From NCBI GenBank assembly GCA_039000515.1, contig JBCFYV010000100.1, positions 55,055,433 through 55,119,432 on the forward strand: 64,000 nt of DNA, in the 5' to 3' direction. The notes beneath the pieces were generated by a model. The model was not told the origin of the DNA. It searched no databases and saw only the letters and a list, made by a program, of their open reading frames with translations. How positions within the stretch are numbered: the first letter of the stretch is position 1; each line of letters starts with the position of its first letter. This document shows, piece by piece, positions 34,871-45,439 of this stretch. This DNA is from Timema cristinae. Lineage: Eukaryota; Arthropoda; Insecta; Phasmatodea; Timematidae. The position numbers and the translations under genes are program-made.

Positions 34871-35304
34871 ATTAAAAATATAGAAGTGGTTTCAATCGAT
34901 TTGTAGATACATCAATTATATATCTTAAAAATATATTATTTTAATATATTCACCTTAAAGTCTCACTTGTATCCAAGGTCATCTCTTGTAGAGGAGTGAG
35001 TGAGTAAACTATACTAATCACCCGGGGCTTACAACTGGCGACCTGTGCTAGTTACTCTTTTGGAAAAGTAATCTACTGTAATAAAATTATATTTTCATCC
35101 GAGGAACTGAAAATTTTGACTGGTGCGGGACAAATCCATGAAAGCCCCAATTATTGGTGTTCATTTTTAATTTCTTTCATACATCTTTTGTATCATATTA
35201 ACATATCAAATATAGTATATTTTAGACGAAAAATTGTTTAGCATGTAATTAAAGTAAACATGTTTTAACCACCGCTTCCTATTGCATTCACCTGCTAACC
35301 CACA

Positions 35305-35520
35305 TTGGTGGCCACATGGTGTGAGGTGTCACTCTTGCAATAGACTGGGCTGGAGCTTCAATTCCAGGTCGGGTGTACTTGGTGTGGTTTTTTACTAAAT
35401 GGTTTTCCACTCTTTTTCCATGTAAATTAGGATACATTTCCTCTAAATTCTGCCTTTCTTATCTATCTACCCGCATTAGTGTAATTAAATGTGTTTTATC
35501 TGGGTGGGTAGTAAGAAATA
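35305..35520 (+). repeat. SINE-C copy
   Basis: 'tggtggccacatggtgtgag' head, 'caggtcgggtgtacttggtg' and the tail 'tatctgggtgggtagtaaga'. Confidence 0.6.
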
Positions 35521-36311
35521 TTGTCAATTAAAAAAACCATACACTTAGTATCAATGGAGATACTTATATAGATATATTTTCTTTTAAAAATAAATTGAAT
35601 TATTTTTATTCAAATATTTAAATTAAAATATTATAATTTTTTATTATTATTGTTTTTGTTTGAACACACTGGTTTAATATTTCTTATATCACATTAACTA
35701 CAGTATTTGCCTCGATTCTAAGACGCCATCGATTGTAAGATTAATTCATTTTTAAGTACCACCAACAGAAAAAGAAAAACGCTTTGCTTCTAAAAAAAAA
35801 AAAAAAAAAGGCTAAAATACCCTATTTTATAAATATTTTATTGCAATTTTTTTTTATCATCACATCATACTACCCGTTTAAGTGATACACTTATTTCGGA
35901 ATTCAATTTACCAACAATAATAGTACTTTATTTATCAGTAGGTATGTTATTCATCTGTTCCTTTCGAATCAATATTAGTCTCTGATTCTTCTGATCCATC
36001 TTTATCTTTCTCATAATATATCGTGTCATGAGCAATCTCTTAACGATGGTCGAAAAAGAACTGCAATTCTATGACGTACCCCATTTTTAGACACATTAAA
36101 TGGGGGGAAAAAGTGCATTTTGAAATGAAAGAAAGAGGTACGTTAATTAAAACACTTTACATAATGCTCTATTAAGTATTTAGTTTTTTAGAACATTTTA
36201 ATATTTTAAGTACATTCTTGTTTTAGTTTCTGTTATTACATATCTAACTTTGGTGGTAAAATTACCCACCATTCCTCTGAAATTAAAACACCTTTATTAA
36301 GTACAGATAAT
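35521..36311. other. AT-rich intergenic DNA
   Basis: Includes an A run near 35793-35809. Nothing gene-like; a weak 'catcatactacccgtttaag' SINE tail sits near 35862. Confidence 0.35.
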
Positions 36312-36430
36312 GTCTATCAAAAATGACAGGTGTAGATCACATGACTTGACATATGAATACATGAAAGTAGAACTAGTAGCTCTTCTAGCTGTTAGATAAG
36401 GTTTTCCTATGAACTTTGAATCATACATTG
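36312..36430. mobile_element. MITE-G fragment
   Basis: 'catgacttgacatatgaata' and 'gttagataaggttttcctat' match the MITE-G core (compare 17740-17850). Confidence 0.45.
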
Positions 36431-36539
36431 ATATTCTATAGAATGTTATTGAGGGGTTGTTACTACCCCTCTTCCCATGTCGACAGCCAGCCACACTATT
36501 GGCATTAATTTGCTCTAATACTTTTTTTTTTTAATGGAC

Positions 36540-36933
36540 CTGCTGTTAAGAGCTCTAGTTATGCAGTCTCACATAGCACCGAGGTCCGCTACTTGCGAAA
36601 ATCAACCTGCTGTTGAGAGCTCTAGTTTGAAGTCTCACATAGCACCGAGGTCCGCTACTTGCGAAAATCAACCTGCTGTTGAGAGCTCTAGTTAGAAGTC
36701 TCACATAGCACCGAGGTCCGCTACTTGCGAAAATCAACCTGCTGTTGAGAGCTCTAGTTGTGAAGTCTCACATAGCACCGAGGTCCGCTACTTGCGAAAA
36801 TCAACCTGCTGTTGAGAGCTCTAGTTGTAAATCTCACATAGCACCGAGGTCCGCTACTTGCGAAAATCAACTGTTGTTGAGAGCTCTAGTTACGCAGTCT
36901 CAATAGCACCGAGGTCCGCTACTTGCGAAAATC
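36540..36933. repeat. Tandem array, six ~66-bp units
   Basis: The unit 'ctgctgttgagagctctagt' + variable + 'gcaccgaggtccgctacttg' + 'cgaaaatcaac' starts at about 36540, 36607, 36673, 36739, 36806 and 36871. Units differ mainly in 2-4 bases after 'ctctagtt'. Confidence 0.85.
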
Positions 36934-37195
36934 CGCCGAGAGTTGACGAACCCGGCCTTGTCCGTCTTACCTCCTTCCAGTCTTTTGGACACCTCCGCCC
37001 CCGCGGTGACCTTGGCTGTTCCGTCTTTACTGGACCACACCGTCCCTCCGTACTGCCCCGACGCCACCGTCCCTTTCGGTCGTCGTGCGTCACGTCCAGC
37101 TTCACCTTACCGCCGCCAGGGAACGGTGGTCCCGCTGCTCTGATACCTGCTCGACAGTTATACTCTCCTGATCAGCGAATGCCCTTACCTTAACT
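36934..37195. other. GC-rich, pyrimidine-rich block after the array
   Basis: This is much richer in GC than its surroundings, with C-rich runs on the plus strand. Both strands carry 66-111 codon open frames without recognised motifs. Its junction with the 66-bp array suggests both belong to one retroelement 5' end, but that is inference. Confidence 0.3.
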
Positions 37196-37264
37196 CTCTT
37201 TGTTTTTTATCATCATCATCATCATCCTTATTGGCAATTTCTTTCGGTACCACAAGGTGGGATG

Positions 37265-37619
37265 CAAGGCCGTAGGCAGCCAATAATTTGGGGGGGGGGG
37301 GGGGTTTGTAAGCACATCCCCAATTGCTGGAAGCTAGAAAGTAATTCTAAATGAAAAGCAGTTCTAGAAGCTTTCTGAAGTGTTTTTTTTTCCATGGTAA
37401 AATAACCCCCTAGCTGCCGAAGGCTTGGAATATTTATAAATATTAAACACCTCTAGAAGCTCTTTGAAGTGTTTATTTTATGGTAACACAGCCCCCTAAT
37501 TTGTATTTGTTCTTAATTTTGATATTGTTTGAACCATAAATAAAGCCATATATATTTTGTTCATAAAATTTCGCTGGGGGGGTTTGAACCCCAAAACTTC
37601 CCCCCTGGCTACGGCCTTG
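37265..37619. mobile_element. hAT-type MITE with perfect 8-bp duplication
   Basis: Starts 'caaggccgtaggcagcc', ends 'ggctacggccttg' (inverted). The 8-bp 'gtgggatg' flanks it at 37257-37264 and 37620-37627. The interior has G and C runs and no coding sequence. Confidence 0.8.
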
Positions 37620-37974
37620 GTGGGATGGAAGAAAGAATAAAGAAGGCAAGATCAGTTCAATCAAGTGTTTTTTTTACAGTTTTAAGAGCAAATAAATAGC
37701 AACATTAGTTGAGAAACTTTTTAAATTAAGAGAAGAAGCTGTCACTAAATTCTACGACATCCTTAAAAGTTATTAAACAAATTGTTGATATTGCCAAGGG
37801 AATAAAATTAAACTCTACTTTGTACTGGGGAAATGTTGGATTTATTCTGGCTAAAATATTTTTATGTTATAAAAATTGAAAAATAAAATAAAAATACTGC
37901 CCGTAGTTCGCCGTATGTTCCATCTCACCCTAGAGTGAAGACAAGATTCCCGAACACACGCTTATGAATTAATA

Positions 37975-38165
37975 ACGCTAAAGTGTTAGGGATGAGGAAA
38001 GGTTGGATTTAGAGGAGGTGTATACGCATTTGCGTGTAGGTAGGGTGTAAAACAATTTAGGAAAAAACTCAATAAAGCTAACGGGGATTTCCAACCCCTA
38101 TCTCATTATTAGCAGTCCATTCTATTGCGCGAGTGACGCCATAGACTGTTCGACCACTGAATAGT
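37975..38165 (-). repeat. SINE-C copy
   Basis: Plus strand 'gtgttagggatgaggaaagg' to 'actgttcgaccactgaat', the reverse of family C. It faces the next copy head to head. Confidence 0.6.
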
Positions 38166-38187
38166 CTCTGTTAATAATTTCAGACCC

Positions 38188-38415
38188 GTTTCGTTGGTCG
38201 AATGGTCTAAAACGTCACATACTGGACTGCTAGTAACAGATATTCAGGTTATAATCCTGATTGGGTGAATTGAGGGTGGTTTTTTTCTTCTAAATGGTTT
38301 TCCACGCAAATTCTGGTACACTTTCTCTAATGTAATCATTCTAATCCCTAATACAACACCATAATTAATACATATGCCTATAACCCGAACGGGGGTAGTA
38401 AGACGCGGTGATAAA
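38188..38415 (+). repeat. SINE-C copy
   Basis: 'cgttggtcgaatggtctaaa' head, 'aattgagggtggtttttt' body and 'cccgaacgggggtagtaaga' tail. Confidence 0.65.
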
Positions 38416-38484
38416 TAAAAAGGAGAGTCCAGGAATATTCCCTAAAATGTTCCCAGCTCATAAACGATAAGGATCTATCCTTAA

Positions 38485-38672
38485 GGTGTGGCCAAAGGGA
38501 GCGCAAGTATTTTTAAAGTTTTTATATAATTGCATTTTTTTGGCCAAAATAAATAAAATATTTCTCCATTAGAAACATAGAGTTTAGTTTTCTACACATA
38601 CTAATAGCAACAGATCTTGAATATCTGTCAAGAGTGTCCTGGAATTTTGTAAAAACTTTTTAAATAAAGGGG
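38485..38672. mobile_element. TTAA-flanked MITE, left half
   Basis: Follows TTAA at 38481-38484 with 'ggtgtggcc', then 'ttttttggccaaaataaat', 'aaatatttctccattagaaac' type segment and 'tcaagagtgtcctggaattt'. These match the left part of the full copy at 60099-60455. The right half is missing. Confidence 0.6.
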
Positions 38673-38799
38673 GGGGGGGGACTGCATAATTTACGACTTG
38701 CAGTCCGTCACTCGTCGCTACGTTAGTGACCAGCCTTAGCTCAAGAAATATGAATGTATTAGGTAGATTATATTCTTATTTTTTAAAGTAGATTTTGAG

Positions 38800-39425
38800 A
38801 AGGCGGCATCTAGGAAGCAAACACGGCGTGGAAAGAAAAAAAGGTCAGCTATACTGACTGATACTTTAATTAAAAATCAGCTGAAAATGGAAAAGAAATC
38901 AGATAAAAGGGGCGAGAAAAAACCAAAAGTAATTCCCGGCCAGGAAGCTGTTTGGACCTTCGTCTTCAAATGTAAAATGCATTAAAACATCAAATCCTTA
39001 AAAAAAGGTATACAAATTTACATTCAAGTGATGAAGAAGATGAGGATTGTTTATGCATTTATTACGGGGAGATCTAAGTTCGAATCTCGGTCGGGTGAAC
39101 TGGGGGTGGTTTTTCCTAAATGGTTTTCCACTCTCCCTCCGCGCAAATGCGGGTTCACTTCCTTTAATTCAACCTTCCCAATTCCTAATCCATTAGCGTA
39201 TTTAGTACTTAAAGCGTATAACCCGAACGGGTAGTAAGACGCGGTACTAATATTATATTATTATATTATTTATGCATTTGTTGCTTTGAACCTTACACCA
39301 AATCTAAGACAAAAGAAAAGTGCACGAAATTCTAGAAATGGGCGCATGAAGACTGCACCAAAGGGGATGTTACATTTTTTGTTTGCGTTCATTGTGATTC
39401 AGACAATGACGACTTTTGTTTAAAA
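38800..39425 (+). pseudogene. Tigger/pogo-type transposase C-terminal remnant
   Basis: The plus strand reads KKKRSAILTDTLIKNQLKME, further on [11 protein letters not shown], and after removal of a SINE continues CFEPYTKSK..KWAHEDCTKGDV and FVCVHCDSDND. This Cys/His pattern is the zinc-finger-like tail found at the end of many DDE transposases of the pogo/Tigger group. Stops and lost frame show it is dead. The SINE at 39061-39268 sits between 'CLCI' and the next Cys. Confidence 0.6.
39061..39268 (+). repeat. SINE-B, 5'-truncated, inserted in a transposase remnant
   Basis: Begins at 'attacggggagatc', just before box B, and runs to the shared tail. Perfect 11-bp duplications 'tttatgcattt' at 39050-39060 and 39269-39279 mark the insertion. 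Confidence 0.8.
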
Positions 39426-39894
39426 AAATATCTGTCTTTTTAAAATTGTTAAGTGACAGTTTTTGTAAAATCATTAAGTGGCATTTGTTTTCTAAATCCA
39501 ATTACTTTCTCTATGTTCTATTATTATGCCTTTTTAGTTTACAATAAAAAATACATATTAAGTAACAATCAAGATTTATTACCTGTGTTTTACCATTTAA
39601 AGTATAGTTGGAAAATTTGTCCCTGTATATTTTTAGTAGGCTGGAAAACTTGACCCGCATACGGGGCACATTTTCCAACTTAACATGATCAGACTTAACC
39701 ATTTGCTGTCAAAAACTATATTTACTTTTTTGAAAAATAATTGTGCTAGTTTGTAGATAAAGGTATAGTAAAATACAACAATATCCTGTTTACCTCAAAA
39801 TAGATAAAAATAAAATTATAAAAAGTTGGAAAACTTGCCCCAGTCTCCCCTATTCGTAAAGGATTTTATTATTATTATTATAATTATAAATATA

Positions 39895-40136
39895 TCATCG
39901 AAGCGTCTTACTACCTGTTCATGTTATACGCATATGTGATAATTACTACTAATGGGGTTGGTATTAGGAAAGACTTTAAAACAATCCCCGAATTTTCGTG
40001 GAAAGAGTGTGGGAAAACATTTAGGAAAAATCCACCCTTGATAAACCAGACCGGGATTTGAACCCAGACCTCCTTGTACTTGTCAGTCTAGTTTATTTCT
40101 AATGACGCCTTAGACCACGGAGCCACCGAAGCGGGG
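39895..40136 (-). repeat. SINE-C copy
   Basis: Plus strand 'gcgtcttactacctgttcat' tail to 'gagccaccgaagcgggg' head; reversed family C. Confidence 0.65.
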
Positions 40137-40442
40137 TATTTGATAATGATCCTGGTGTTAACGTCCTGGAGATAAATTAAACTTGGGATCTCTCAAATCC
40201 ATTTCTGTCGTTTAAAACGCTGGATTTTTTTTTTGTAAGAAAATTATTGATCATTTTTCATCTCACATCTTTATACGTGTTCATCGTATTCCTCCTTCAT
40301 TTTCATTTTTTGGTTTTCTTATAAATTTTAGTGTATTCCTTGAATGAAGAACAATATCCCATTCTGTATTATGTTTTTACGGGTTTTAGATCCACAAAGG
40401 AAAATATTACAATTTAATAAAAAATAAATATTGTATTTTATT

Positions 40443-40607
40443 TTAATAATGAACAGGGAGCGTCGCGCTGAAGTAGGTGGGATGTCTACCCTTGGGGAAA
40501 ATCTTGAAAGCTGTCAATTTTGTGGAGAATCGAGATCTTGAGTCGGTAAATTCTAGAATTACTCTGTACAAATAGTACTTTGGATCGTGGAAATTCTTTA
40601 CCGTGGC
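40443..40607 (-). CDS. Candidate terminal exon, unknown product
   Basis: On the minus strand an open frame reads NFHDPKYYLYRVILEFTD, STKLTAFKIFPKGRHPTYF and ends LPVHY, stop, with AATAAA immediately after (40442-40437). Composition is less AT-biased than the flanks, and possible acceptors exist ('acggtaaag' before AATTTCC). A truncated SINE-A abuts it on the upstream side. It could be the last exon of the gene whose signal-peptide exon is at 41647-41790, as both fit phase 0, but I recognise no family. Alternatively it is a chance open frame. Confidence 0.3.
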   Translation of the reverse strand, partial: ATVKNFHDPKYYLYRVILEFTDSRSRFSTKLTAFKIFPKGRHPTYFSATLPVHY

Positions 40608-40804
40608 TATCTGATTACCAAACCCTTCCTTCACCTCTGACAAGACGTGTATTATCACAACTTGTGAATGTATGGAATGCCAGGCCTCCACCGTGGTTCG
40701 GATCCCACGTTAAACTGTAGGTCCTCCATTTCATCTCACAATCACCCTACCATCACACATTAGCGTAAGTGCGTGTAACCCGAACGGGTAGTAAGACGCG
40801 GTGC

Positions 40805-40838
<34 letters not shown>
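40608..40838 (+). repeat. SINE-A copy, 5'-truncated
   Basis: Starts within the body at 'ctgattaccaaacccttcc' and carries the full tail with a long AATAAT tract. The tRNA-like head is absent. Confidence 0.75.
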
Positions 40839-41646
40839 TTACCTTAGTCCTGTGCAGACACATCTTGAATTTCCCTACTGTCGATCCCTCCTCTTCAAAA
40901 GTTCCCAACTTCATAACTCATCAAACATTGGAGGGAGGGAGATATCTTCTGCAGTTGTAAGTATGGAGAGTTTAATTATCCAAGTCGGCTAGCAGTGCCT
41001 CAATCACTGCTTACTGGTTTTAAGACTACTACTACTATTACGAAACTACTCGTCAGTAGTAGTTTTAAAAAGGTTGGTTTATATTTTAAGTTGATCACTT
41101 GATAAATTCCGGAGTTTTTTTTTTTTACGAGTCGAGGCTTGTTATTTTCCCTACACACATTGTGTTGGTGAATGTCAAAACAAATATCACTTGAAACTTA
41201 AAAAACCCATCATAAACAAAAAAAAAAACTAAAACATACAGTTACTTAAAAACCCAATTTAAGGCCCAATTATCACCTCAAATTTTACAATTTATTAGGG
41301 GTGATAACCCCCTGGTCATCCTATTAACTGGAGGGGTAGGGGGGGAGTATACCAAACCCCATATCCACCGGTGTTCTCAAAGTTATCCTTGATATCTGTT
41401 CACCTGGAAATTTTTCTAATTTCAGAGCGCCTAGAATTGGGTAAATTCACTGTCTCACCCTCCCTAGAATATACTTCGGTGTGACGCCTCTGGTAACGTG
41501 GTGGTTTACTTTGAAAGGTTTTTTTTTTTGTATCGCTTTATTAAAATGTCAGCATATTATATTTAGTAAAAAATCTAGATGACGAGTTAGAAATCAAATA
41601 GAATTGTAACACTATCTTTGTATGAATAAACATTGCAACATCTTAC

Positions 41647-41790
41647 AAGTTCTTCTTGGACTGTCCCAGCCAAAAGTCCATATTGTCTGAAGAGGCTGTC
41701 TTCTCCTAGTGACAAAGGATCGGTAGGCAGCGCCACGATCAACGAAACGGCCACGCCTGCAACTAATAGGATGATGGCTGTCGCTTGCAT
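41647..41790 (-). CDS. Signal-peptide exon of an unknown secreted protein
   Basis: 48 codons on the minus strand from MQATAIILL. Residues 1-20 form a textbook signal peptide (hydrophobic core IILLVAGVAVSLIVA) followed by LPTDPLSLGEDSLFRQYGLL and AGTVQEEL, then a strong donor CTT|GTAAGA in phase 0. An acceptor 'tgattaatcag' just upstream suggests a 5' untranslated exon. The layout fits a neuropeptide or other small secreted precursor. I see no dibasic cleavage site or amidation signal in this exon and cannot name the family. The rest of the gene should lie at lower coordinates. Confidence 0.5.
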
Positions 41791-42179
41791 TCTGGTGACG
41801 GGAGTTTTCTGATTAATCATATATATATAAAATTTATTTATTAAATGATTTAAAGAGTCTTAGCTCAATAAGAGGTCTAAGAATTTATTTTACATTTATT
41901 TTAAAAATAAGTTATTATGATAATTTTTCTACAAACATTGGTTAGGTATGAAATAAAAATAATATGGGTATAACGTGAATGATTCTAGATAGTTTTTGAA
42001 TATGTGTGATAATAATTTATAAATCAAACACTAAGATAAATAGATTTACTCAAGTAATTTATAAAAATATTACGACAATAAAGCAACATATATATATTCA
42101 GAGAAATATAAAATATGTGTAAATTTTGCGGTGAACAAATTATTAAGGCCTATGAAAACAAGTGAATAAAACAATATAG

Positions 42180-42605
42180 TTTTAGTCCCAGGTTCGTTTC
42201 CTGGCATGGCTGAAAAATTTACCAATGGTGAAATGTGGCTTTTACACTTTCACATTGATGAATTAACGGTCCCGGCACAGATTTATCTGATTACCAAACC
42301 CTTTCTCCACCTCTGACAAGATATCTTGTGAATGTGGGGAATGTCAGGCCTTCACCGTGGTTCGGATCCCAAGTTAAACTGTAGGTCCTTCATTTCATCT
42401 CACAATCACCCTACCATTACACATTAGCGTAAGTGCGTATAACCCGAATGGGTAGTAAGACGCGGTGCTAATAATAATAATAATAATAATTAACGGTCAA
42501 GAGGCTGAATGTTGTGTCTGTTCTAAATTTAAGTTAGTTTATAAGTCGTGAGGCAACCTAATCGATCGGTTTAGAAAGTGCGCGTTAAATACCTAAAATA
42601 GGTGA
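42180..42605 (+). repeat. SINE-D copy split by a SINE-A
   Basis: The left part ('cccaggttcgtttcctggc' to 'gatgaattaacggtc') and right part ('ttaacggtcaagaggctg' to 'gaaagtgcgcgttaaatac') together make a family D copy. Confidence 0.8.
42272..42489 (+). repeat. SINE-A inserted in SINE-D
   Basis: Starts right after box B at 'ccggcacagatttatctg', ends with AATAAT repeats, and is flanked by perfect 9-bp duplications 'ttaacggtc' (42263-42271 and 42490-42498). Confidence 0.8.
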
Positions 42606-42944
42606 AAAAATATCGTAATCGTCTGTATACAAAAATAATATGTTCATCATTTTTTAATTTGCAAACCATATGTTTTTATATATCTTCAGTGGTAATCTGT
42701 TTAGAGTTATCGACCGCTGGCTAGAACTTCGACAAAGGAAAATTAAAAAAAAAAAAAAAAGATAAAGGAGGACTAAAATATGTTATGTTAAGCTGCGTCT
42801 AACATAATAAAGATATTTAATTTATTTTGTCAAAATGTCAGCTCCAATAAGCAATATACATCTGTTGAAATTGCATAATATATTTTAGATAGATTATTTT
42901 TAATTGACTTTAGTCCGTAGCTTATAGTATTAAAATACTTATTG

Positions 42945-43588
42945 ATATATAAAATTCTCGTGTCACAATGTTCGTTCCCGTACTCCTCCGAAACGGCTCG
43001 ACCGATTCTCATGAAATTTTGTGAGCATATTGAGTAGGTTTGAGAATCGGCCAACATCTATTTTTCATACCCCTTAGTGATAAGGTTGTCCACCCTTAAC
43101 ATTTTTCTTTAATTTTTAGACATTTTTTAAATTTCTTTATTTTTTTTATTATGTCGCATTTAAAAAATACATACAACCTAATTTTTTACCCTTTTATCAC
43201 CAACCCCTATTTTTTAATAGCCATTTTAGTAATTTAATCATTTTTCATCCCCGGCCGAGTATAATATATATATATAGACTATGTATTTTATATATATGTA
43301 TATATATATATATATTTTCATATATGTATCTATATATATATAAAAAGAAAAGTTCTGACTCATCAAGGCCCAACCCAAACCCTTGGACTAGAAAGCTGAA
43401 ATTTTGCACAGAGGTTCCCTTTATGATGATACAAGGAACAAGACGGATTTTTTGAAATTCCCACGGATAGGAATAAAGAGTATTAATATAATTATTATAA
43501 CACACTGGGTAACGGGCAGCGTTGGAGTTGGGATTGTGTATTTCTTATCCACAGAGCTCACGGGAAACGCCGTGCGGGACTGCTAGTA
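42945..43588 (+). mobile_element. Helitron-like element
   Basis: The left part has 'tctcgtgtcacaatgttcg' and 'cgaaacggctcgaccgattc', phrases common to insect Helitron-type repeats. The right end has a short GC hairpin, 'cacgg gaaacg ccgtg', then 'cgggactgctagt', i.e. CTAG followed by T as in Helitron termini. The middle includes a long AT dinucleotide tract (43260-43340). No Rep/helicase coding is present, so it is non-autonomous. Confidence 0.5.
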
Positions 43589-44110
43589 TTATATTTTCTA
43601 AGTGCGTCTCTGGGCCTGACTTAGGTATTTCTAATTTGAAAGTATTTTTGAGCTATATATATACATTATATTTATATCTAATATAATATTATTATTTATA
43701 TAATATATCATTTGTAGATAGATATATACTATATAGCAGGATTTTGGTATAAAAACGGCCTTTTAGACAACCATTCTTACTAAGATCAGTTTACCAATCG
43801 CATAAACTATAAAATATATAATTTGTTACATTAACCTGTAAAATATAAGACATTTACAAAACACATTTTTCTAACACTCAGACCTACCAATGTAGGCTTG
43901 CTCTCAATCAATCCATCACATTACTCGGTTTCACTATGGCGTAGTTTTTAAGATAGGACCATGGTGTTAAACTTTCCGGTTAAACAGAGTGTAATTATGA
44001 AACTGCATATTACATTGTGAAGGCTACTTGGAAATAACAAATATAACCTTCCTTTTCATATTCGGCTAAATGACCTCTTTGACATGGATACTTTAGAGCC
44101 CAGATCATAT
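43589..44110. other. AT-rich intergenic DNA
   Basis: Nothing gene-like recognised. Confidence 0.35.
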
Positions 44111-44118
44111 CGTGGATG

Positions 44119-44724
44119 ACACCTAACTTAGGTAGGTAATACAACTAGAACCAGACGTCTTAAGAGCCCGTCTCACCCCACAGATAGCACCTAACTTAGG
44201 TAGGTAATACAGATAGAACCAGGCGTCTTAAGAGCCCGTCTCACCCCACAGATAGCACCTAACTTAGGTAGGTAATACATCTAGAACCAGACGTCTTAAG
44301 AGCCCGTCTCACCCACAGATAACACCTAACTTAGGTAGTAATACAGCTAGAACCAGACGTCTCAAGGGCCCGTCTCACTCCACAGATAACACCTAACCAA
44401 GGTAGGTAATACAGCTAGAACCAGACGTCTCAAGAGCCCGTCTCACTCCACAGATAACACCTAACTTGGGTAAGTAATACAGCTAGAACCAGACGTCTTA
44501 AGAGCCCGTCTCACTCCACAGATAACACCTAACTTGGGTAAGTAATACAGCTAGAACCAGACGTCTCAAGAGCCCGTCTCACTCCACAGATAACACCTAA
44601 CTTGGGTAAGTAATACAGCTAGAACCAGACGTCTTAAGAGCCCGTCTCACCCCACAGATAGCTCCTAACTTAGGTAGGTAATACAGATAGAACCAGACTT
44701 CTTAAGAGCCCGTCTCACCCCACG
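44119..44724. repeat. Tandem array, nine ~68-bp units
   Basis: Each unit is 'cacctaacttaggtaggtaa' + 'tacagctagaaccagacgtc' + 'ttaagagcccgtctcacccc' + 'acagatag'. Nine copies of 'gaacca.ac/gcg' lie about 68 bp apart. One unit has lost a base pair or two (near 44330). Confidence 0.9.
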
Positions 44725-44744
44725 GAAGCAATTATGAAACAAAT

Positions 44745-44960
44745 CACCCACTGTAATATAAACCTAGTTTACCTGGTTTTGTAAGATATTGCTGCCACGA
44801 CCGATGCCCTCGAGTTCTGAAGATTGAGAGCATCTTTGAAGACTTTATAGTCCACAAAACCAACGAGCGCTTCTCTTATAAACCTTCCTGTCTACACGTC
44901 CCAGGGAAATCCACGACCACCTTGAAGAGAGGTGATTCCCCCTCCTCTCTCGACCATTGA
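44745..44960 (+). other. Unidentified open frame after the array
   Basis: A plus-strand frame of about 60 codons (no ATG) reads RYCCHDRCPRVLKIESIFED and FIVHKTNERFSYKPSCLHV, ending SPSSLDH. Composition is more balanced than the flanks. I recognise no family; it may be part of a repeat or a short exon. Confidence 0.2.
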
Positions 44961-45064
44961 TCCATTACCTAACAGCTCGTACAATACCAGGAAAGACGAG
45001 AGTTCACGTCTGAATGGACAACTGCATTGCAATCGTAAAAGTGGGGGAAGCTTGAGTCAATGGC

Positions 45065-45320
45065 AGTATCTTTGCAATTTCTTTTATATAAAAAAAAACC
45101 ATAAGAGCTCAATTTTCTTCATCCGGTGATATCAACAGTCGTTGATTATCTGTCAGGGTGTCCCTGAATTTAATGACAACTTTTCCTCTTCATTTAAAAA
45201 GTTTCTCATCTAATGCTCATGATGAATATTCAACAATTGTTGATATCACTGTGGGAAGAAAATTAAACTTTAGGTTTGTATTGGAGGAATCTATAATTTA
45301 TTTCGACTATAAACATAACT
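45065..45320. mobile_element. TTAA-type MITE, internal copy
   Basis: The core 'gatatcaacagtcgttgatt', 'aaaaagtttctcatctaatg' and the opposite arm 'caacaattgttgatatcact' match the copy at 60099-60455. The outer ends are degraded. The open frame 45158-45430 is this repeat, not a gene. Confidence 0.6.
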
Positions 45321-45439
45321 TTTTTTACATAAAAATTACAAAAACACTATCATCAACTCACGTTCCCAACACTTCTGCCTTCATGGGTGCGGTTTACTTG
45401 AAGATACATATCTTCATGCTGCGGAACTAGTTTATTTTT

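Noticed and set aside
45158..45430. 90-codon plus-strand frame
   Set aside because: It is inside a TTAA-type MITE copy.
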